Assembly: GCA_902599805.1 (NCBI GenBank)
Contig: CACKGP010000001.1
Span: 147,191-211,190 of the forward strand
Direction of reading: 5' to 3'
Length of the DNA: 64,000 bases
DNA from: an uncultured Pelagibacteraceae bacterium
Lineage (GTDB): Bacteria > Pseudomonadota > Alphaproteobacteria > Pelagibacterales > Pelagibacteraceae
The translations under genes were made by a program, and so were the position numbers. Under the pieces are notes generated by a model. The model ran no database searches. It had not been told where the DNA came from and was given only the letters and a program-made list of their open reading frames with translations. Positions 53,937 through 64,000 of the stretch are shown here, in pieces (position 1 is the first letter of the stretch; every line of letters starts with the position of its first letter).

Positions 53937-55990
53937 TAATTACCTTCCAATTTTGAAAAATCTATAAAAGTATTAAATGTAGAACAGAGTCTTTGCAAGA
54001 GTTCTAATCTATTGTTTTTAATGTCATTATTTTCATCATTTACCTTTACATTATCAAAAAACTTGTCAGTTGATACCTTGGCATCCGATAAAAGTTTAAG
54101 GTGATTCTCATAACTTTCTTTCCTCTCCTTGTAAGTAAAAGCTTTTCTTATATCGTTAATTTTATCAAATAATTCTTTTTCCTCGTCCTGTTTAAAAAGA
54201 ACTGCGTCGGGACCAGATTTTGATATATTTTTTTCTCTATCAATAATATTGTATGCTCTTCTGTAAGTTGAAACTGCATTTTTTCCAAGATCTCTTGATA
54301 TAAATTTATTCATCACAAGTGTTTTTTTGTATAGCTCAAGAAAATTGTCGTTAGTTTGTGAACTTAATGAGGCTTCAATTATATCAGGTCTCACCCTTTT
54401 TTCTTTTAATATATTTTTCATACGATCTCTGAAAAAATTAATTAATTCTAAATGTGTATTCTTATTCACATCTTTAACACCTTGCTCAGTGTAAAACCTT
54501 ATTAAGTGATCTATCAAGTCTCTAAGACCAACGGTCAGATTATTTTCAATAATAGTTCTTAATAATCCTATAGCTGACCTTCTTAGGGCAAAAGGATCTT
54601 TTGAACTTGTCGGTTTTTCATTTATTAAAAAGAAACCAACAAGTGTATCTAATTTATCTATTATCGATAGACCATAACTGATTGGTTTTTTTGGCACCGT
54701 TGAAGAAATACTAATTGGTAAATAATGTTCACTAACAGCTCGAGATACTTCTTCTTCAAATCCCTGATTTACAGCAAAATATTTTCCCATAATTCCTTGT
54801 AATTCTGGAAATTCTCCAACTAAACCTGAGACTAAGTCAGATTTACAAATAGATGCAGCTATCTCAAGTTTTTCTTTTTTAATATCAAGTTGATCTGAAA
54901 TAAAGTAAGCCATTTTTCTTAATCTTTGTGTTTTGTCATAAATTGAACCTAAATTTTCATAAAACGTAATTTCTTTTAGTTTATTAATCTGTTTGATTAA
55001 ATTTAAAGATTTATCTTTTTCCCAAAAGAAACTAGCATCAGAAAGTCTTGCGTCGACTACCCTTTCATTTCCTACTTTGATCACTTTTTTCTCGTCCTTT
55101 TTATTTGCAACTACAATGAAATTGTTGCTTATTCTGTCTCTATGATCAATTAAGGTAAAATACCTTTGATGAGTTTGAAGAGTAGACCTAATGACCTCAG
55201 GAGGTAATTTTAAATAACTCTTATCAAATTGAGCGACTAATATATTTGGATTATCAACTAAATTTGTTACCTCGGTAAGTAAAGTTTGGTCAATAAAAAC
55301 TTTAAAAGATTTTTTTTTACATATTGATGAAATTTTATCGTTAATAAATTTTTCACGTTCTCTATGATCAAGCATTATTGAATAGCTTTTTAAAATTTTG
55401 TTATATTCAGAAAAATTACTAATTTTTTTTTGTGTTATTGAGTAGTTTTCCTCTATTTGTGTAAAATTTGAAGTTTCAAGATGTTGATAATTAAATTTTA
55501 GCACTTTGTTTCCAAAAATAGCTAAAATTGATCTTAATGGTCTACCCCAACTCATTTCATAGTCAGACCATTTCATAGATTTTTTCCAAGATATTTCGTT
55601 AAGAGATTTTAATATGCATTTGATTAATTCTTCTTCACTATTAATTTCTTTTCCTTTTATCTTAACAAAATGAAAATTTCCCTTCTCCGTTTTTTTTTCA
55701 TATAGTTCACTTAAACTAACAAATCTTGATTTTGCAAAGTTTTCTAAAACTTTTTCTGGTACACCAACTTTCGGACCTTTAATTTCAGCCGGTAAAATTT
55801 TAATTTTATCTGGTAATTCAGAAATATGTGCGGCTACTCTTGTTGGCGTAGAATAGATCTCAAAGTTTCCATATTTTATATTTGCCTCATATAGTTTTTC
55901 TTCTAAGATTTTTTTAAATTGTTTTCTTGTGCTTATTTGAAGATTTGGTGGTATTTCCTCACTAAAAAATTCAATTAAAAGTTCAGACAT
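53936..55990 (-). CDS. glyS: Glycyl-tRNA synthetase beta subunit
   Basis: The large subunit of the alpha2beta2 bacterial glycyl-tRNA synthetase. 684 residues, starting Ser-Glu-Leu-Leu-Ile-Glu-Phe-Phe-Ser-Glu-Glu-Ile-Pro-Pro. It contains Leu-Arg-Ser-Ile-Leu-Ala, His-Gln-Arg-Tyr-Phe-Thr-Leu, the HD-like segment Ala-Ala-Ser-Ile-Cys-Lys-Ser-Asp-Leu-Val-Ser, and Asp-Pro-Phe-Ala-Leu-Arg-Arg. Its start shares a base with the end of glyQ. Confidence 0.95.
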   Translation of the reverse strand: MSELLIEFFSEEIPPNLQISTRKQFKKILEEKLYEANIKYGNFEIYSTPTRVAAHISELPDKIKILPAEIKGPKVGVPEKVLENFAKSRFVSLSELYEKKTEKGNFHFVKIKGKEINSEEELIKCILKSLNEISWKKSMKWSDYEMSWGRPLRSILAIFGNKVLKFNYQHLETSNFTQIEENYSITQKKISNFSEYNKILKSYSIMLDHREREKFINDKISSICKKKSFKVFIDQTLLTEVTNLVDNPNILVAQFDKSYLKLPPEVIRSTLQTHQRYFTLIDHRDRISNNFIVVANKKDEKKVIKVGNERVVDARLSDASFFWEKDKSLNLIKQINKLKEITFYENLGSIYDKTQRLRKMAYFISDQLDIKKEKLEIAASICKSDLVSGLVGEFPELQGIMGKYFAVNQGFEEEVSRAVSEHYLPISISSTVPKKPISYGLSIIDKLDTLVGFFLINEKPTSSKDPFALRRSAIGLLRTIIENNLTVGLRDLIDHLIRFYTEQGVKDVNKNTHLELINFFRDRMKNILKEKRVRPDIIEASLSSQTNDNFLELYKKTLVMNKFISRDLGKNAVSTYRRAYNIIDREKNISKSGPDAVLFKQDEEKELFDKINDIRKAFTYKERKESYENHLKLLSDAKVSTDKFFDNVKVNDENNDIKNNRLELLQRLCSTFNTFIDFSKLEGN

Positions 55991-56871
55991 TATCTTTCTT
56001 GATTTTCTAACCAGCCTGATCCGGCTCCCTTTGCTAATTCTCGAATTCTATTTATATAACCAGTTCTCTCTGCAACTGCGATTACACCTCTTGCATCTAG
56101 TAGATTAAAAATATGACTAGCTTTTAAACATTGATCGTAAGCTGGCAAAGGAAGTTTTTGATCGAGAAGATTTTTGCATTCCTGTTCTGCGATTTCAAAA
56201 TTTTTTAGGAGAGAATCGGTGTTAGCTTGATCAAAATTATAAGCGGAGAATTCTTTTTCTGACTGAAGATAAACGTCTCCATATTTTACTCCATTATCAT
56301 TCCAGTCAATATCAAATACATTTTTCTTTCCTTGCACAAACATACAAATTCTCTCTAAGCCGTATGTTAGCTCCACCGATATTGGTTTACATTCTATTCC
56401 TGTCATCTTTTGAAAATAAGTAAATTGTGTAATTTCCATTCCATCACACCATACTTCCCAACCCAAACCTGCAGCTCCTAAAGTTGGACTCTCCCAATCA
56501 TCTTCGACAAATCTTATATCGTGATCTTTAGAGTCTATGCCAATAGCCATTAAACTTTTTAAATACAACTGTTTAATATCTTTTGGAGATGGTTTTATTA
56601 TAACCTGATATTGATAATAGTGTTGCAGTCGGTTTGGATTTTTTCCGTATCTTCCATCTGTTGGTCTTCTTGAGGGTTGAACGTAAGCTGCTTTCCAGGG
56701 TTTTGGTCCTAGTGATCTCAAAGTAGTTGCTGGATGAAAAGTGCCTGCTCCAACTTCTAAATCATATGGTTGTAAAATAATGCAACCTTGTTTATCCCAA
56801 AATTTTTGTAAATTAAAAATTAAATTTTGAAATGATAAGACTGTATTTTTCTTTTTAATTTTTTTTGGCAT
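55990..56871 (-). CDS. glyQ: Glycyl-tRNA synthetase alpha subunit
   Basis: The catalytic alpha subunit, 293 residues. Typical blocks are [35 protein letters not shown], and [13 protein letters not shown]. The start lies on the base next to the upstream peptidase stop. Confidence 0.97.
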   Translation of the reverse strand: MPKKIKKKNTVLSFQNLIFNLQKFWDKQGCIILQPYDLEVGAGTFHPATTLRSLGPKPWKAAYVQPSRRPTDGRYGKNPNRLQHYYQYQVIIKPSPKDIKQLYLKSLMAIGIDSKDHDIRFVEDDWESPTLGAAGLGWEVWCDGMEITQFTYFQKMTGIECKPISVELTYGLERICMFVQGKKNVFDIDWNDNGVKYGDVYLQSEKEFSAYNFDQANTDSLLKNFEIAEQECKNLLDQKLPLPAYDQCLKASHIFNLLDARGVIAVAERTGYINRIRELAKGAGSGWLENQER

Positions 56872-57684
56872 CTATAAACCAAATTTTTGCCACAGAGCTC
56901 TCTCTTCTATAACGCTTACTATATTATCAACTTGATTATCTAGTGAGGAAGATAATCTTTTTGCTAAAAAACCTTTTTGTTTTTCAAACTTTTTAATTTC
57001 AATGTTCTCTCCAAATTTTTCTCTCAAAATTTGTTCTGCATTTCCAATTCCATCTATAAGTCCTAATTTTAAAGAAGTTGAACCTGACCAAAATTCACCA
57101 GTAAAAGTGTTATTTTTATCTGGATCTTTAAGTTTAGATCCACGACTTTTTTTTACCAAGTTTATAAAGTCTGAGTGTAGTTCTAATTGTAATTTTTTAA
57201 TTCTCTCAATATCTTCGGGTTTTTCCTCTTTGAAGGGATCTAAGGTACTTTTATTTTTTCCAGCAGTGTATACTCTTCTTTGAACACCTATTCTTTTGAT
57301 AGCATCCTGGAACCCAAAAGATGCAGATATAACTCCGATTGATCCAACTATTGAACTAGAATTTGCATAGATCTCATCACCTGCACAAGCAATTAGATAG
57401 CCGCCTGAAGCTGCAACATCTTCTGCAAAAACAATTACTTTTTTGTTATTTTTTTTTGCAAGTTGTCTGATGTAATCGTGAATTAAATGCGATTGAACCG
57501 GAGAACCTCCTGGTGAGTTTATTGATATTGCTATACTTTTAGCCTTTTTAAATGAAAATGCTTTTTTAATAATCTCTTGTTGGCCAGAAAAATCTATGCC
57601 TTGCCTAAATCGTCCTGCTGATCCAATGACCCCAGCTAGTCTGACATGAGGAACAATGATTTTTTTTTTAAAAATTGAAAACAT
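56872..57684 (-). CDS. S49-family peptidase (SppA/SohB-like)
   Basis: A 270-residue serine protease of the signal-peptide-peptidase A family. Asn-Ser-Pro-Gly-Gly-Ser-Pro-Val-Gln precedes the catalytic Ser in Val-Ala-Ala-Ser-Gly-Gly-Tyr. The Lys general base is probably in Gly-Lys-Asn-Lys-Ser. The N-terminus has a short basic, weakly hydrophobic stretch with no clear membrane helix, so it may be cytoplasmic or peripheral. It leads the glyQ-glyS-ppdK transcription unit. Confidence 0.88.
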   Translation of the reverse strand: MFSIFKKKIIVPHVRLAGVIGSAGRFRQGIDFSGQQEIIKKAFSFKKAKSIAISINSPGGSPVQSHLIHDYIRQLAKKNNKKVIVFAEDVAASGGYLIACAGDEIYANSSSIVGSIGVISASFGFQDAIKRIGVQRRVYTAGKNKSTLDPFKEEKPEDIERIKKLQLELHSDFINLVKKSRGSKLKDPDKNNTFTGEFWSGSTSLKLGLIDGIGNAEQILREKFGENIEIKKFEKQKGFLAKRLSSSLDNQVDNIVSVIEERALWQKFGL

Positions 57685-57831
57685 ATGATTAAAGGTTAAT
57701 AATAATTCTTATATCAGCACATAAATTAAATTGAAATATAAATTACGCTACTCATGGTTGAAAATGACATGCGTCACAGAGGTCTAAAATAATAATTAAT
57801 TAATTTTTGAAAAGTATATAATAACTATCTT

Positions 57832-58845
57832 ATGGGTTCTGTAATTCCTTTAAAAAAATCTGCAAATAACGCTTATTTAGATTTAAGAAACCACTTAAAT
57901 GATAAGCTTGATTCTGTCGAAAGATTAATAAAAAACAAACTCAAAAGTGATGTCCCACTAATTAAAAGAATGAGTGACTATCACCTTGACTCGGGTGGCA
58001 AAAGAATAAGGGCTCTTCTAACAATGGGTTGTTCAAAATTAGGTGGTTATTTAGAGGGTGATAGAGATATAAATCTTGCAGCGTGTGTTGAATTAATTCA
58101 CAGCGCAACCTTACTTCACGATGATGTTATTGATCAAAGTAAAGTACGAAGGGGTAACAAAACTCCCAATCACATATGGGGAAATCAATCTTCTATATTG
58201 GTTGGAGATTATTTGCTAAGCAGATGTTTTGAAATGATGGTTGAAGATGGAAATCTAGAGATATTGAAACTTCTTTCATCAACATCAACTAAAATTGCTC
58301 AAGGAGAAGTTATGCAGCTTCAACATAAAGGTGAAGCTGACCTTTTAGAAGAAAATTATTTAAAAATAATAAATTTAAAAACGGCAGCACTGTTTTCAGC
58401 AGCTACTAGAGTTGGTGCGTGTTTGTCAGATTTGGATATTAAGAAAAAAGACGCTTTAGGATCATATGGTAAAAACTTAGGTTTAGCTTTTCAAATTGCA
58501 GACGATGCTTTAGATTATTTTTCTAAAGAAAAAATATTTGGAAAGGAAATTGGTAAAGATTTTTTTGAAGGAAAAGTAACTCTGCCAGTGATAATAGTAT
58601 ATCAAAAAGCTAATTCTATAGAGAGAACATTTTTAGTTAATACTTTCAAAAAAGAAGTGAGAAATAAAATAGATTTTGAAGAGACTCAAAAACTAATTAA
58701 AAAATATAAGGCATTAGAGGCAACTTTTAAAAGAGCAGAGTACTTTGTAAATGTTTCTTACGATGCTTTAGGCATTTTCGAAAATTCAGAAGAAAAAAAT
58801 ATTTTACAAAACCTAACGAGTTTTAGCCTAAACAGATCTTTCTAA
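57832..58845 (+). CDS. ispB: Long-chain polyprenyl diphosphate synthase (octa/decaprenyl, IspB-like)
   Basis: Makes the ubiquinone side chain. 337 residues, with Gly-Gly-Lys-Arg-Ile-Arg, the first Asp-rich motif Leu-His-Asp-Asp-Val-Ile-Asp, Arg-Arg-Gly, and the second Asp-rich motif Gln-Ile-Ala-Asp-Asp-Ala-Leu-Asp-Tyr. Small side chains before the first motif fit a long-chain product; exact chain length cannot be told. A -10-like TATAAT at 57817-57822 precedes the start. It overlaps pdxH tail-to-tail by 4 bases. Confidence 0.9.
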   Translation: MGSVIPLKKSANNAYLDLRNHLNDKLDSVERLIKNKLKSDVPLIKRMSDYHLDSGGKRIRALLTMGCSKLGGYLEGDRDINLAACVELIHSATLLHDDVIDQSKVRRGNKTPNHIWGNQSSILVGDYLLSRCFEMMVEDGNLEILKLLSSTSTKIAQGEVMQLQHKGEADLLEENYLKIINLKTAALFSAATRVGACLSDLDIKKKDALGSYGKNLGLAFQIADDALDYFSKEKIFGKEIGKDFFEGKVTLPVIIVYQKANSIERTFLVNTFKKEVRNKIDFEETQKLIKKYKALEATFKRAEYFVNVSYDALGIFENSEEKNILQNLTSFSLNRSF

Positions 58846-59474
58846 GGATAAAGTATTTCTTTTACCCAATTGTTATTTTCTTTTTTATAATTAAGTCTCT
58901 CGTGAATTCTATTTTTTATTTCCAACCAAAACTCAATTCGTTCAGGTTTTAAATTCCAACCAGACCAGTGAGGTGGTCTAGGCACTTTATTTTCGTCTGG
59001 ATATTTTTTTTTAAATTCTTCAAACCTTTGGATTAACTCTTCTCTATTTTTCATTACACTAGACTGTGATGATGCCCAAGCTCCTATTCTGCTCCTATAG
59101 GCTCTTGAATTATAATATTTGTCAGCAATTTTATCATCAACAACGTTTACTTTACCAGAAATTCTTATTTGTCTTCTAAGACTTTTCCAATGAAAGCACA
59201 TTGAGGCATTAGGATTTTTTTTTAGATCAATTCCTTTTTTACTATTAAAATTAGTATAGAAAATAAAACCATCTTCGTTATAACCTTTTAACAAAACCAT
59301 TCTTACGCTTGGAATTCCATCAGGTGTTGAAGTTGCAAGTGATAATGCGTTTGGATCGTTAATTTCACTTTTTTCGGCAACAGAGAACCAATTTTTAAAC
59401 AAAACAATAGGATTTGCCTCATCCCCAAAGCAATTATCCAGTCCTAACGAATTTTGGCCATTTTTTTGATTCAT
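58842..59474 (-). CDS. pdxH: Pyridoxamine 5'-phosphate oxidase
   Basis: FMN-dependent oxidase giving pyridoxal 5'-phosphate. The 210-residue product has Pro-Asn-Ala-Leu-Ser-Leu-Ala-Thr, Arg-Met-Val-Leu-Leu-Lys-Gly, Phe-Tyr-Thr-Asn-Phe-Asn-Ser-Lys-Lys-Gly, Ser-Arg-Ile-Gly-Ala-Trp-Ala-Ser, and C-terminal Arg-Ile-His-Glu-Arg-Leu. Divergent from aroC with a 34-base gap. Confidence 0.95.
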   Translation of the reverse strand: MNQKNGQNSLGLDNCFGDEANPIVLFKNWFSVAEKSEINDPNALSLATSTPDGIPSVRMVLLKGYNEDGFIFYTNFNSKKGIDLKKNPNASMCFHWKSLRRQIRISGKVNVVDDKIADKYYNSRAYRSRIGAWASSQSSVMKNREELIQRFEEFKKKYPDENKVPRPPHWSGWNLKPERIEFWLEIKNRIHERLNYKKENNNWVKEILYP

Positions 59475-59508
59475 AATTAATATAAAATAATTTATACATT
59501 AAATATCG

Positions 59509-60591
59509 ATGTCTTTTAATACTTTTGGAAAAATATTTAGATTTACGACTTGGGGTGAGTCACATGGTCCAGCTATAGGCTGTATTATCGACGGTTGCCC
59601 ACCAAATATCCCAATTTCTGAGAAGGAAATACAGATAGATATGGATCGTAGAAGACCTGGCAACACTAAGTTTGTGTCTCAAAGGAAAGAGTCGGATAAA
59701 ATAGAAATTTTGTCTGGCGTATTTGACGGAAAATCTACGGGGACTCCTATTTCAATATTAATAAGAAATGAAGACAAAAGATCTAGAGATTATGAGTCAA
59801 TAAAGAATAAGTTTAGACCAGGCCATGCTGATTTCACATATTTTAAAAAATATGGAATTAGAGATTTTAGAGGAGGAGGAAGACAGTCTGCAAGAGAAAC
59901 AGCCTCGAGAGTTGCTGCTGGTGCTATAGCTAGAATAGTATTGAAAAATTTATTAGGAAAAAAGTTTAGTGTTTATGGTGCTGTTATACAGTTAGGATTA
60001 ATGGGTTGCGATAGAAAAAATTGGAATAATAAAGAAATAAGAAAAAACCCGTTTTTTTGTCCTGACAAAAAATCAGTAAAACTTTGGGAAAAATATTTAA
60101 TGGCAGTAAGAAAATCTGGTTCATCATGTGGTGCTATAATTGAGCTGAGAGCAAATGGTATACCCGCAGGACTTGGTGCGCCAATTTACTCTAAACTAGA
60201 TACTGACATAGCAGGTGCATTAATGAGTATTAATGCAGTTAAGGGAGTAAATATCGGTGCAGGCATGGGTGCTGCTTATTTATCAGGGGAAGAAAATTCT
60301 GATGAAATGAGATCTAAATCTGGAAAAGCTAAATTTAAAAGTAATAATGCCGGAGGAATACTTGGTGGTATTTCCTCAGGGCAGGAAATAATTGCTTCAT
60401 TTGCAGTAAAGCCTACGTCGTCAATTATAAATAGTAGAGAGACAATTGATAAAAAAGGAAAAAATACAAAAATATCTGTTAAAGGACGCCATGATCCTTG
60501 TGTTGGTATAAGAGCTGTTCCTATTGGTGAAGCAATGATTTCATGCGTGTTGCTAGACCACTTTTTAATGAATAGAGCTCAGTGTGGTTAA
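59509..60591 (+). CDS. aroC: Chorismate synthase
   Basis: Last step of the shikimate pathway. 360 residues starting Ser-Phe-Asn-Thr-Phe-Gly, with [31 protein letters not shown] and Gly-Arg-His-Asp-Pro-Cys. It supplies chorismate to the AroQ mutase encoded at 5.6-5.9 kb. It converges on dxs with a 4-base overlap. Confidence 0.96.
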   Translation: MSFNTFGKIFRFTTWGESHGPAIGCIIDGCPPNIPISEKEIQIDMDRRRPGNTKFVSQRKESDKIEILSGVFDGKSTGTPISILIRNEDKRSRDYESIKNKFRPGHADFTYFKKYGIRDFRGGGRQSARETASRVAAGAIARIVLKNLLGKKFSVYGAVIQLGLMGCDRKNWNNKEIRKNPFFCPDKKSVKLWEKYLMAVRKSGSSCGAIIELRANGIPAGLGAPIYSKLDTDIAGALMSINAVKGVNIGAGMGAAYLSGEENSDEMRSKSGKAKFKSNNAGGILGGISSGQEIIASFAVKPTSSIINSRETIDKKGKNTKISVKGRHDPCVGIRAVPIGEAMISCVLLDHFLMNRAQCG

Positions 60592-62507
60592 GATAAGTTT
60601 TTATTTTTTGCTATAACTACGTTAGAATTTAAAATACTTTCAATTTTTTCAACAATACTGTTACTGTCTAATCCAGCTGTTTTATACATATTATCAGGTG
60701 TATCTTGATCTAAAAATTTATCAGGTAAAGTCATAGATCTAAATTTTAATCCACTATCAAAAAATCCTCTTTCAGATAAAAGATTTGAAACATGAGATCC
60801 AAAACCACCTATAGAACCTTCTTCAATTGTCAAAACAGCTTCATGGTTTGAAGCTAATTCAAGAATTAATTTTTCATCTAAAGGCTTTGCAAATCTCGCG
60901 TCAAAAATTGTCACAAAAATTCCTTTCTTATTTAAAGTTTCGGCAGCTTTTTTACATTCGTTCATCCTTGCTCCGAAATTAAGAATTGCCAAATGTTTTC
61001 CAGAAGAAATGATTCTACCTTTGCCAATTTCAATAGTCTCACTAATATCCGGTAATTCTACACCATAACCGCTTCCCCTAGGATATCTGAAGGCTGATGG
61101 CCTATCATTAATGTTTACTGATGTATTTATCATTCTTACTAATTCAGCCTCATCGCTTGCTGCCATTACAACAAAATTTGGGAGAGTAGAGAGGTATGTA
61201 GTATCAAATGATCCAGCATGAGTTGCACCGTCTGAGCCGACTAAGCCTGCTCTATCTATAGCAAATCTAACTGGTAAAGATTGTATTGCAACATCATGAA
61301 CAACTTGATCATAGGCTCTTTGTAAAAAAGTTGAGTAAATAGCAGCATAGGGTTTGTATCCTTCGGTAGCTAATCCAGCAGCAAAAGTTACTCCGTGTTG
61401 TTCAGCTATGCCCACATCAAACATCCTATCAGGAAATTTTTTTTGAAAAATATCTAGTCCGGTTCCCGATGGCATTGCACCAGTAATGGCTACAATCTTC
61501 GTATCGTTTTGAGCATGTTTAATTAAGGTGTTCGCAAAAACCTTTGTATAAGAAGGTCCTGCTGATTTACCTTTTACTTGTTTGCCAGTTAAAACATCAA
61601 ATTTTGATACCCCATGATATTTATCTCCTGATTCTTCAGCAGGCTTATATCCTTTACCCTTTTTGGTAATCGCATGAATTAATATTGGTCCTTGATGATT
61701 TGAATTTTTTACATTCTCTAAAATTGTAACTAAATTATTCACATCATGTCCGTCAATGGGACCTATATAATAAAACCCAAGTTGGCTGAATAATGTTCCA
61801 CCGGTCACTGCGCTTCTAAGTAGATCCTCTGCTTTACCTGCGCTTTTCGAAAATCTTCTTGAAAATGCTGAAAGAATTAATTTTATAGTTTCGCGGAAAC
61901 TGAAATATATTTTTCCAGACAAAAGTCTTGCAAGATATTTACTCATTGCTCCAACTGGTGGTGCAATTGACATATCATTATCATTTAAAACAACAATCAA
62001 TTTTGATTTCATTGCTCCAGCATTATTCATTGCTTCATAGGCCATTCCTGCGCTCATTGCTCCATCACCTATGACAGCAACAACATTATTTTTATCATTA
62101 GAAAGCTTCTTAGCTGTAGCCATTCCAAGAGTTGATGATATCGATGTAGAACTATGTGCTGCTCCAAATGGATCATATTCGCTTTCTGATCTTTTAGTAA
62201 ATCCTGAAAGCCCCCCACCTTTTCTTAGTGTTCTTATTCTATCTCGTCTGCCTGTAATTAACTTGTGTGGATAGCATTGATGACCAACGTCCCAAACTAA
62301 TTTATCTTTTGGAGTATTAAAAACATAATGCAAAGCAACAGTAAGCTCTACAACACCTAGACCTGCTCCTAGATGACCTCCGGTTTCTGATACAACATTG
62401 ATAAGTTCAGATCTCAGTTCTTCTGAAACTTGATCTAATTGATTTTTGCTTAGTTTCCTTAAATCTGATGGATAATTAATATTATCTAATAATTTATTTT
62501 TCATCAA
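60588..62507 (-). CDS. dxs: 1-Deoxy-D-xylulose-5-phosphate synthase
   Basis: First step of the MEP isoprenoid pathway, thiamine-diphosphate dependent. 639 residues with [15 protein letters not shown], the ThDP motif [19 protein letters not shown], and Asp-Val-Gly-Ile-Ala-Glu-Gln-His. It overlaps the prenyl synthase gene by 4 bases. Confidence 0.97.
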   Translation of the reverse strand: MMKNKLLDNINYPSDLRKLSKNQLDQVSEELRSELINVVSETGGHLGAGLGVVELTVALHYVFNTPKDKLVWDVGHQCYPHKLITGRRDRIRTLRKGGGLSGFTKRSESEYDPFGAAHSSTSISSTLGMATAKKLSNDKNNVVAVIGDGAMSAGMAYEAMNNAGAMKSKLIVVLNDNDMSIAPPVGAMSKYLARLLSGKIYFSFRETIKLILSAFSRRFSKSAGKAEDLLRSAVTGGTLFSQLGFYYIGPIDGHDVNNLVTILENVKNSNHQGPILIHAITKKGKGYKPAEESGDKYHGVSKFDVLTGKQVKGKSAGPSYTKVFANTLIKHAQNDTKIVAITGAMPSGTGLDIFQKKFPDRMFDVGIAEQHGVTFAAGLATEGYKPYAAIYSTFLQRAYDQVVHDVAIQSLPVRFAIDRAGLVGSDGATHAGSFDTTYLSTLPNFVVMAASDEAELVRMINTSVNINDRPSAFRYPRGSGYGVELPDISETIEIGKGRIISSGKHLAILNFGARMNECKKAAETLNKKGIFVTIFDARFAKPLDEKLILELASNHEAVLTIEEGSIGGFGSHVSNLLSERGFFDSGLKFRSMTLPDKFLDQDTPDNMYKTAGLDSNSIVEKIESILNSNVVIAKNKNLS

Positions 62508-63376
62508 AAACTTCTATTTAATATAAAATCTGATACCTCAATTAACTTATTTGATTTTTTTCCATATTTTTTTAATTTGTTTATTATCGTCTTTTTTCTA
62601 TCTAAAGCAAACTCTAAAGTTTTTTCATAACCAAATAATTTAATCAATGTGGATTTTCCCTTTTTTTTATCTTTCTTAACTGGTTTACCTGTGTTTTTTT
62701 TATATCCTTTAATGTCTAAAAGGTCATCTGCTATTTGAAAGAGTAATCCTAATTCCTCCCCAATCACGCTCATTTCTTTTTGTGTCTTGAGACTTTTTTT
62801 AGCTATAATTGCCGGTGCTAAACAACAAAATTCAAATAATTTTCCTGTTTTTTTTCTCTGCATATTAATGATTTTTTTAAAATCAATTTTCTTTTTTTCG
62901 TAATTAAGATCTAAAAATTGACCTCCTGCAATACCAACATGACCAGCGCATTCAGATAATTTTTTTATTAAATTTAATTTAACTTTTGTATCTAAATTAA
63001 ATTTTTTATCCGCTATTATTTCAAAGGCTAATGTAAGCAAAGAGTTGCCAGCAAGTATTGCTGTTGACTCACCAAACTTAATGTGTGTTGACGGTTTTCC
63101 TCTTCTTAATCTATCGTTATCCATGCAAGGTAAGTCATCATGAATTAAGGAGTACGAATGTATACATTCTACAGCAGCACACAAATTAATTATTTGATTA
63201 GGTTTAATATTAAAGATTTTTGATGAATTAAAAATGATTGTTGATCTAATCTTTTTTCCACCAAATAAAGTGCCATATTTCATTACAGGGGTGAGCTCCG
63301 TATACTTTTGTGTATTAAAATATTTCTTTATAAATGTGTCTACAATCTTTGCATTTTGTTTAATATTTTTAAGCAT
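62504..63376 (-). CDS. ispA: Short-chain polyprenyl diphosphate synthase (farnesyl type, IspA)
   Basis: A 290-residue FPP synthase-like enzyme. Gly-Gly-Lys-Lys-Ile-Arg, a first Asp-rich motif with a bacterial-FPPS-type insertion (Ile-His-Asp-Asp-Leu-Pro-Cys-Met-Asp), Arg-Arg-Gly-Lys-Pro, and a second motif Gln-Ile-Ala-Asp-Asp-Leu-Leu-Asp are present. It is immediately upstream of dxs, as in E. coli and alphaproteobacteria; xseB, often before it, is absent. Confidence 0.93.
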   Translation of the reverse strand: MLKNIKQNAKIVDTFIKKYFNTQKYTELTPVMKYGTLFGGKKIRSTIIFNSSKIFNIKPNQIINLCAAVECIHSYSLIHDDLPCMDNDRLRRGKPSTHIKFGESTAILAGNSLLTLAFEIIADKKFNLDTKVKLNLIKKLSECAGHVGIAGGQFLDLNYEKKKIDFKKIINMQRKKTGKLFEFCCLAPAIIAKKSLKTQKEMSVIGEELGLLFQIADDLLDIKGYKKNTGKPVKKDKKKGKSTLIKLFGYEKTLEFALDRKKTIINKLKKYGKKSNKLIEVSDFILNRSF

Positions 63377-63389
63377 TGAAAATGATTAA

Positions 63390-64000
63390 TTATTTTTTTT
63401 TACTTAAATTGAACATATTTTTTTTCATTTTATACTTTTTTCCAAAAACAATGAATGCGGCCTTATAATCAGGTTTGATCGAATTAAGTTTAATTGGTAT
63501 GCCTGGTGAATAATGTCTTTTGTGCATACCGGGTGAAATCACAAATTTAGATTTAGTTACATTTGAGACTTTTTTTCTCAATACCTTTTCAATTTGAGTA
63601 TGACTTATTGATCCTGGTCTCAAAATTGCTGGTTTACTACTTAAATTTATCACAGTCGACTCAAGCCCAATTAATGATTTTCCACCATTTAAAATAAATT
63701 TAATTTTATTTTTAAATTCGTCGACCACATCCAATGGTTCCGTTGGACTTACCCCAGTAGAAATATTTGCGCTTGGTATTGCTAAAGGGAAAGTTAATTT
63801 TTTCAATAAAGATCTAATAATTTTATTTTTTGGGAATCTCACTGCAATAGTTTTTAATTTTGCATTAGCAAATTTTGAAACTTTTGATTTTTTTTTCTTT
63901 TTTAAAATATATGTAAGGGGCCCAGGAGAGAATTTTTTATAAAGTTTTAAAAAATTTTTGTCATATTCTGCATCTTTTTTTAATAGCTCTAAATTATAAT
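63390..64000 (-). CDS. tsaC: Threonylcarbamoyl-AMP synthase (TsaC/Sua5), 5' part beyond the window
   Basis: The frame is open from the stop at 63390 to the window edge, about 203 codons. Translation upstream of the internal GTG at 63842 gives Phe-Ser-Pro-Gly-Pro-Leu-Thr-Tyr-Ile-Leu and Ile-Ala-Val-Arg-Phe-Pro, the YrdC/Sua5 substrate-binding motifs. Ile-Pro-Ser-Ala-Asn-Ile-Ser and Glu-Ser-Thr-Val-Ile-Asn-Leu follow. After that comes Leu-Arg-Pro-Gly-Ser-Ile and a start of the Sua5 linker (Ser-Pro-Gly-Met-His-Lys-Arg-His-Tyr-Ser-Pro). It makes the t6A precursor for ANN-decoding tRNAs. The long form with the Sua5 linker is present, but the C-terminal domain looks short. Confidence 0.87.
   Translation of the reverse strand, partial: YNLELLKKDAEYDKNFLKLYKKFSPGPLTYILKKKKKSKVSKFANAKLKTIAVRFPKNKIIRSLLKKLTFPLAIPSANISTGVSPTEPLDVVDEFKNKIKFILNGGKSLIGLESTVINLSSKPAILRPGSISHTQIEKVLRKKVSNVTKSKFVISPGMHKRHYSPGIPIKLNSIKPDYKAAFIVFGKKYKMKKNMFNLSKKK

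Noticed and set aside
63390..63842. Truncated or frameshifted Sua5 gene starting at the internal GTG
   Set aside because: The frame stays open upstream to the window edge and encodes conserved Sua5 motifs, so the gene simply continues beyond the window.

Overview
The window is AT-rich, very densely packed DNA from an alphaproteobacterium. It most resembles the streamlined marine SAR11 clade (Pelagibacterales). The signs are lysine/asparagine/isoleucine-rich proteins, intergenic gaps mostly under 60 bases, many 1-14 base gene overlaps, and alphaproteobacterial gene orders: rpmF-plsX-ihfA-merR, rplM-rpsI, mltB-rlpA-dac-tmk-holB-metG-tatD and glyQ-glyS-ppdK. A dimethylsulfoniopropionate (DMSP) demethylase cluster fits a surface-ocean lifestyle. 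The assignment to SAR11 is inferred from these features; no rRNA gene is present to confirm it.

Layout. 1-7.9 kb: nusB, a proton-pumping pyrophosphatase, a BamE-like lipoprotein, a cytochrome bc1 chaperone, the rpmF-plsX-ihfA-merR-rpmG run (fabH is absent from its usual place), chorismate mutase, heme A synthase, and ribosomal proteins L13 and S9. 8-13.5 kb: argC, a small lipoprotein, hom, glpX and recJ, ending in tRNA-Glu. 13.5-20.5 kb: an O-antigen ligase-like membrane protein, a 2-hydroxyacid dehydrogenase, tRNA-Lys, an M48 protease, a DUF502 protein, recG, sdhE and tRNA-Ser. 20.6-28.1 kb: a cell-wall and DNA-metabolism operon from mltB to a PhnP-like hydrolase. 28.1-29.9 kb: glutathione peroxidase and NhaA. 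29.9-38.4 kb: tRNA-Pro followed immediately by a fused hydroxyacyl-CoA dehydrogenase/enoyl-CoA hydratase, dmdC-like, dmdB-like, an alpha/beta hydrolase, a Gfo/Idh/MocA oxidoreductase and dmdA. 38.4-40.6 kb: an NDUFS4-like complex I subunit, an SbmA/BacA-like transporter and an AEC permease.

40.6-49.2 kb is the accessory region. It starts with a 424-base non-coding stretch carrying short repeats and a terminator. A cupin-like gene, a tyrosine recombinase and a minus-strand block follow. That block encodes surface-glycan enzymes (GT11 fucosyltransferase-like, a DegT aminotransferase with an unusual cysteine-rich insert, a hexapeptide acetyltransferase), a GIY-YIG protein, and a three-gene unit that I consider the most unusual part of the window: a TerB-like protein, a four-segment membrane protein with a roughly 300-residue coiled coil, and a membrane-anchored coiled coil fused to a CgeB-like glycosyltransferase. 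tRNA-Leu follows.

49.4-64 kb returns to core metabolism: nadA-nadC, ppdK, glyS-glyQ, an S49 peptidase, a long-chain polyprenyl diphosphate synthase, pdxH, aroC, dxs, a short-chain prenyl synthase and the 3' part of tsaC/sua5, cut by the window edge. The five tRNAs are Glu(UUC), Lys(UUU), Ser(UGA), Pro(UGG) and Leu(GAG), all with an encoded CCA.

Functionally, the 30-38 kb cluster would take DMSP to methylmercaptopropionate, its CoA thioester and the enoyl-CoA. The fused hydratase/dehydrogenase is a candidate for the next step. The island would modify a surface polysaccharide, and the O-antigen ligase-like protein and the Gfo/Idh oxidoreductase outside the island could contribute to the same process.
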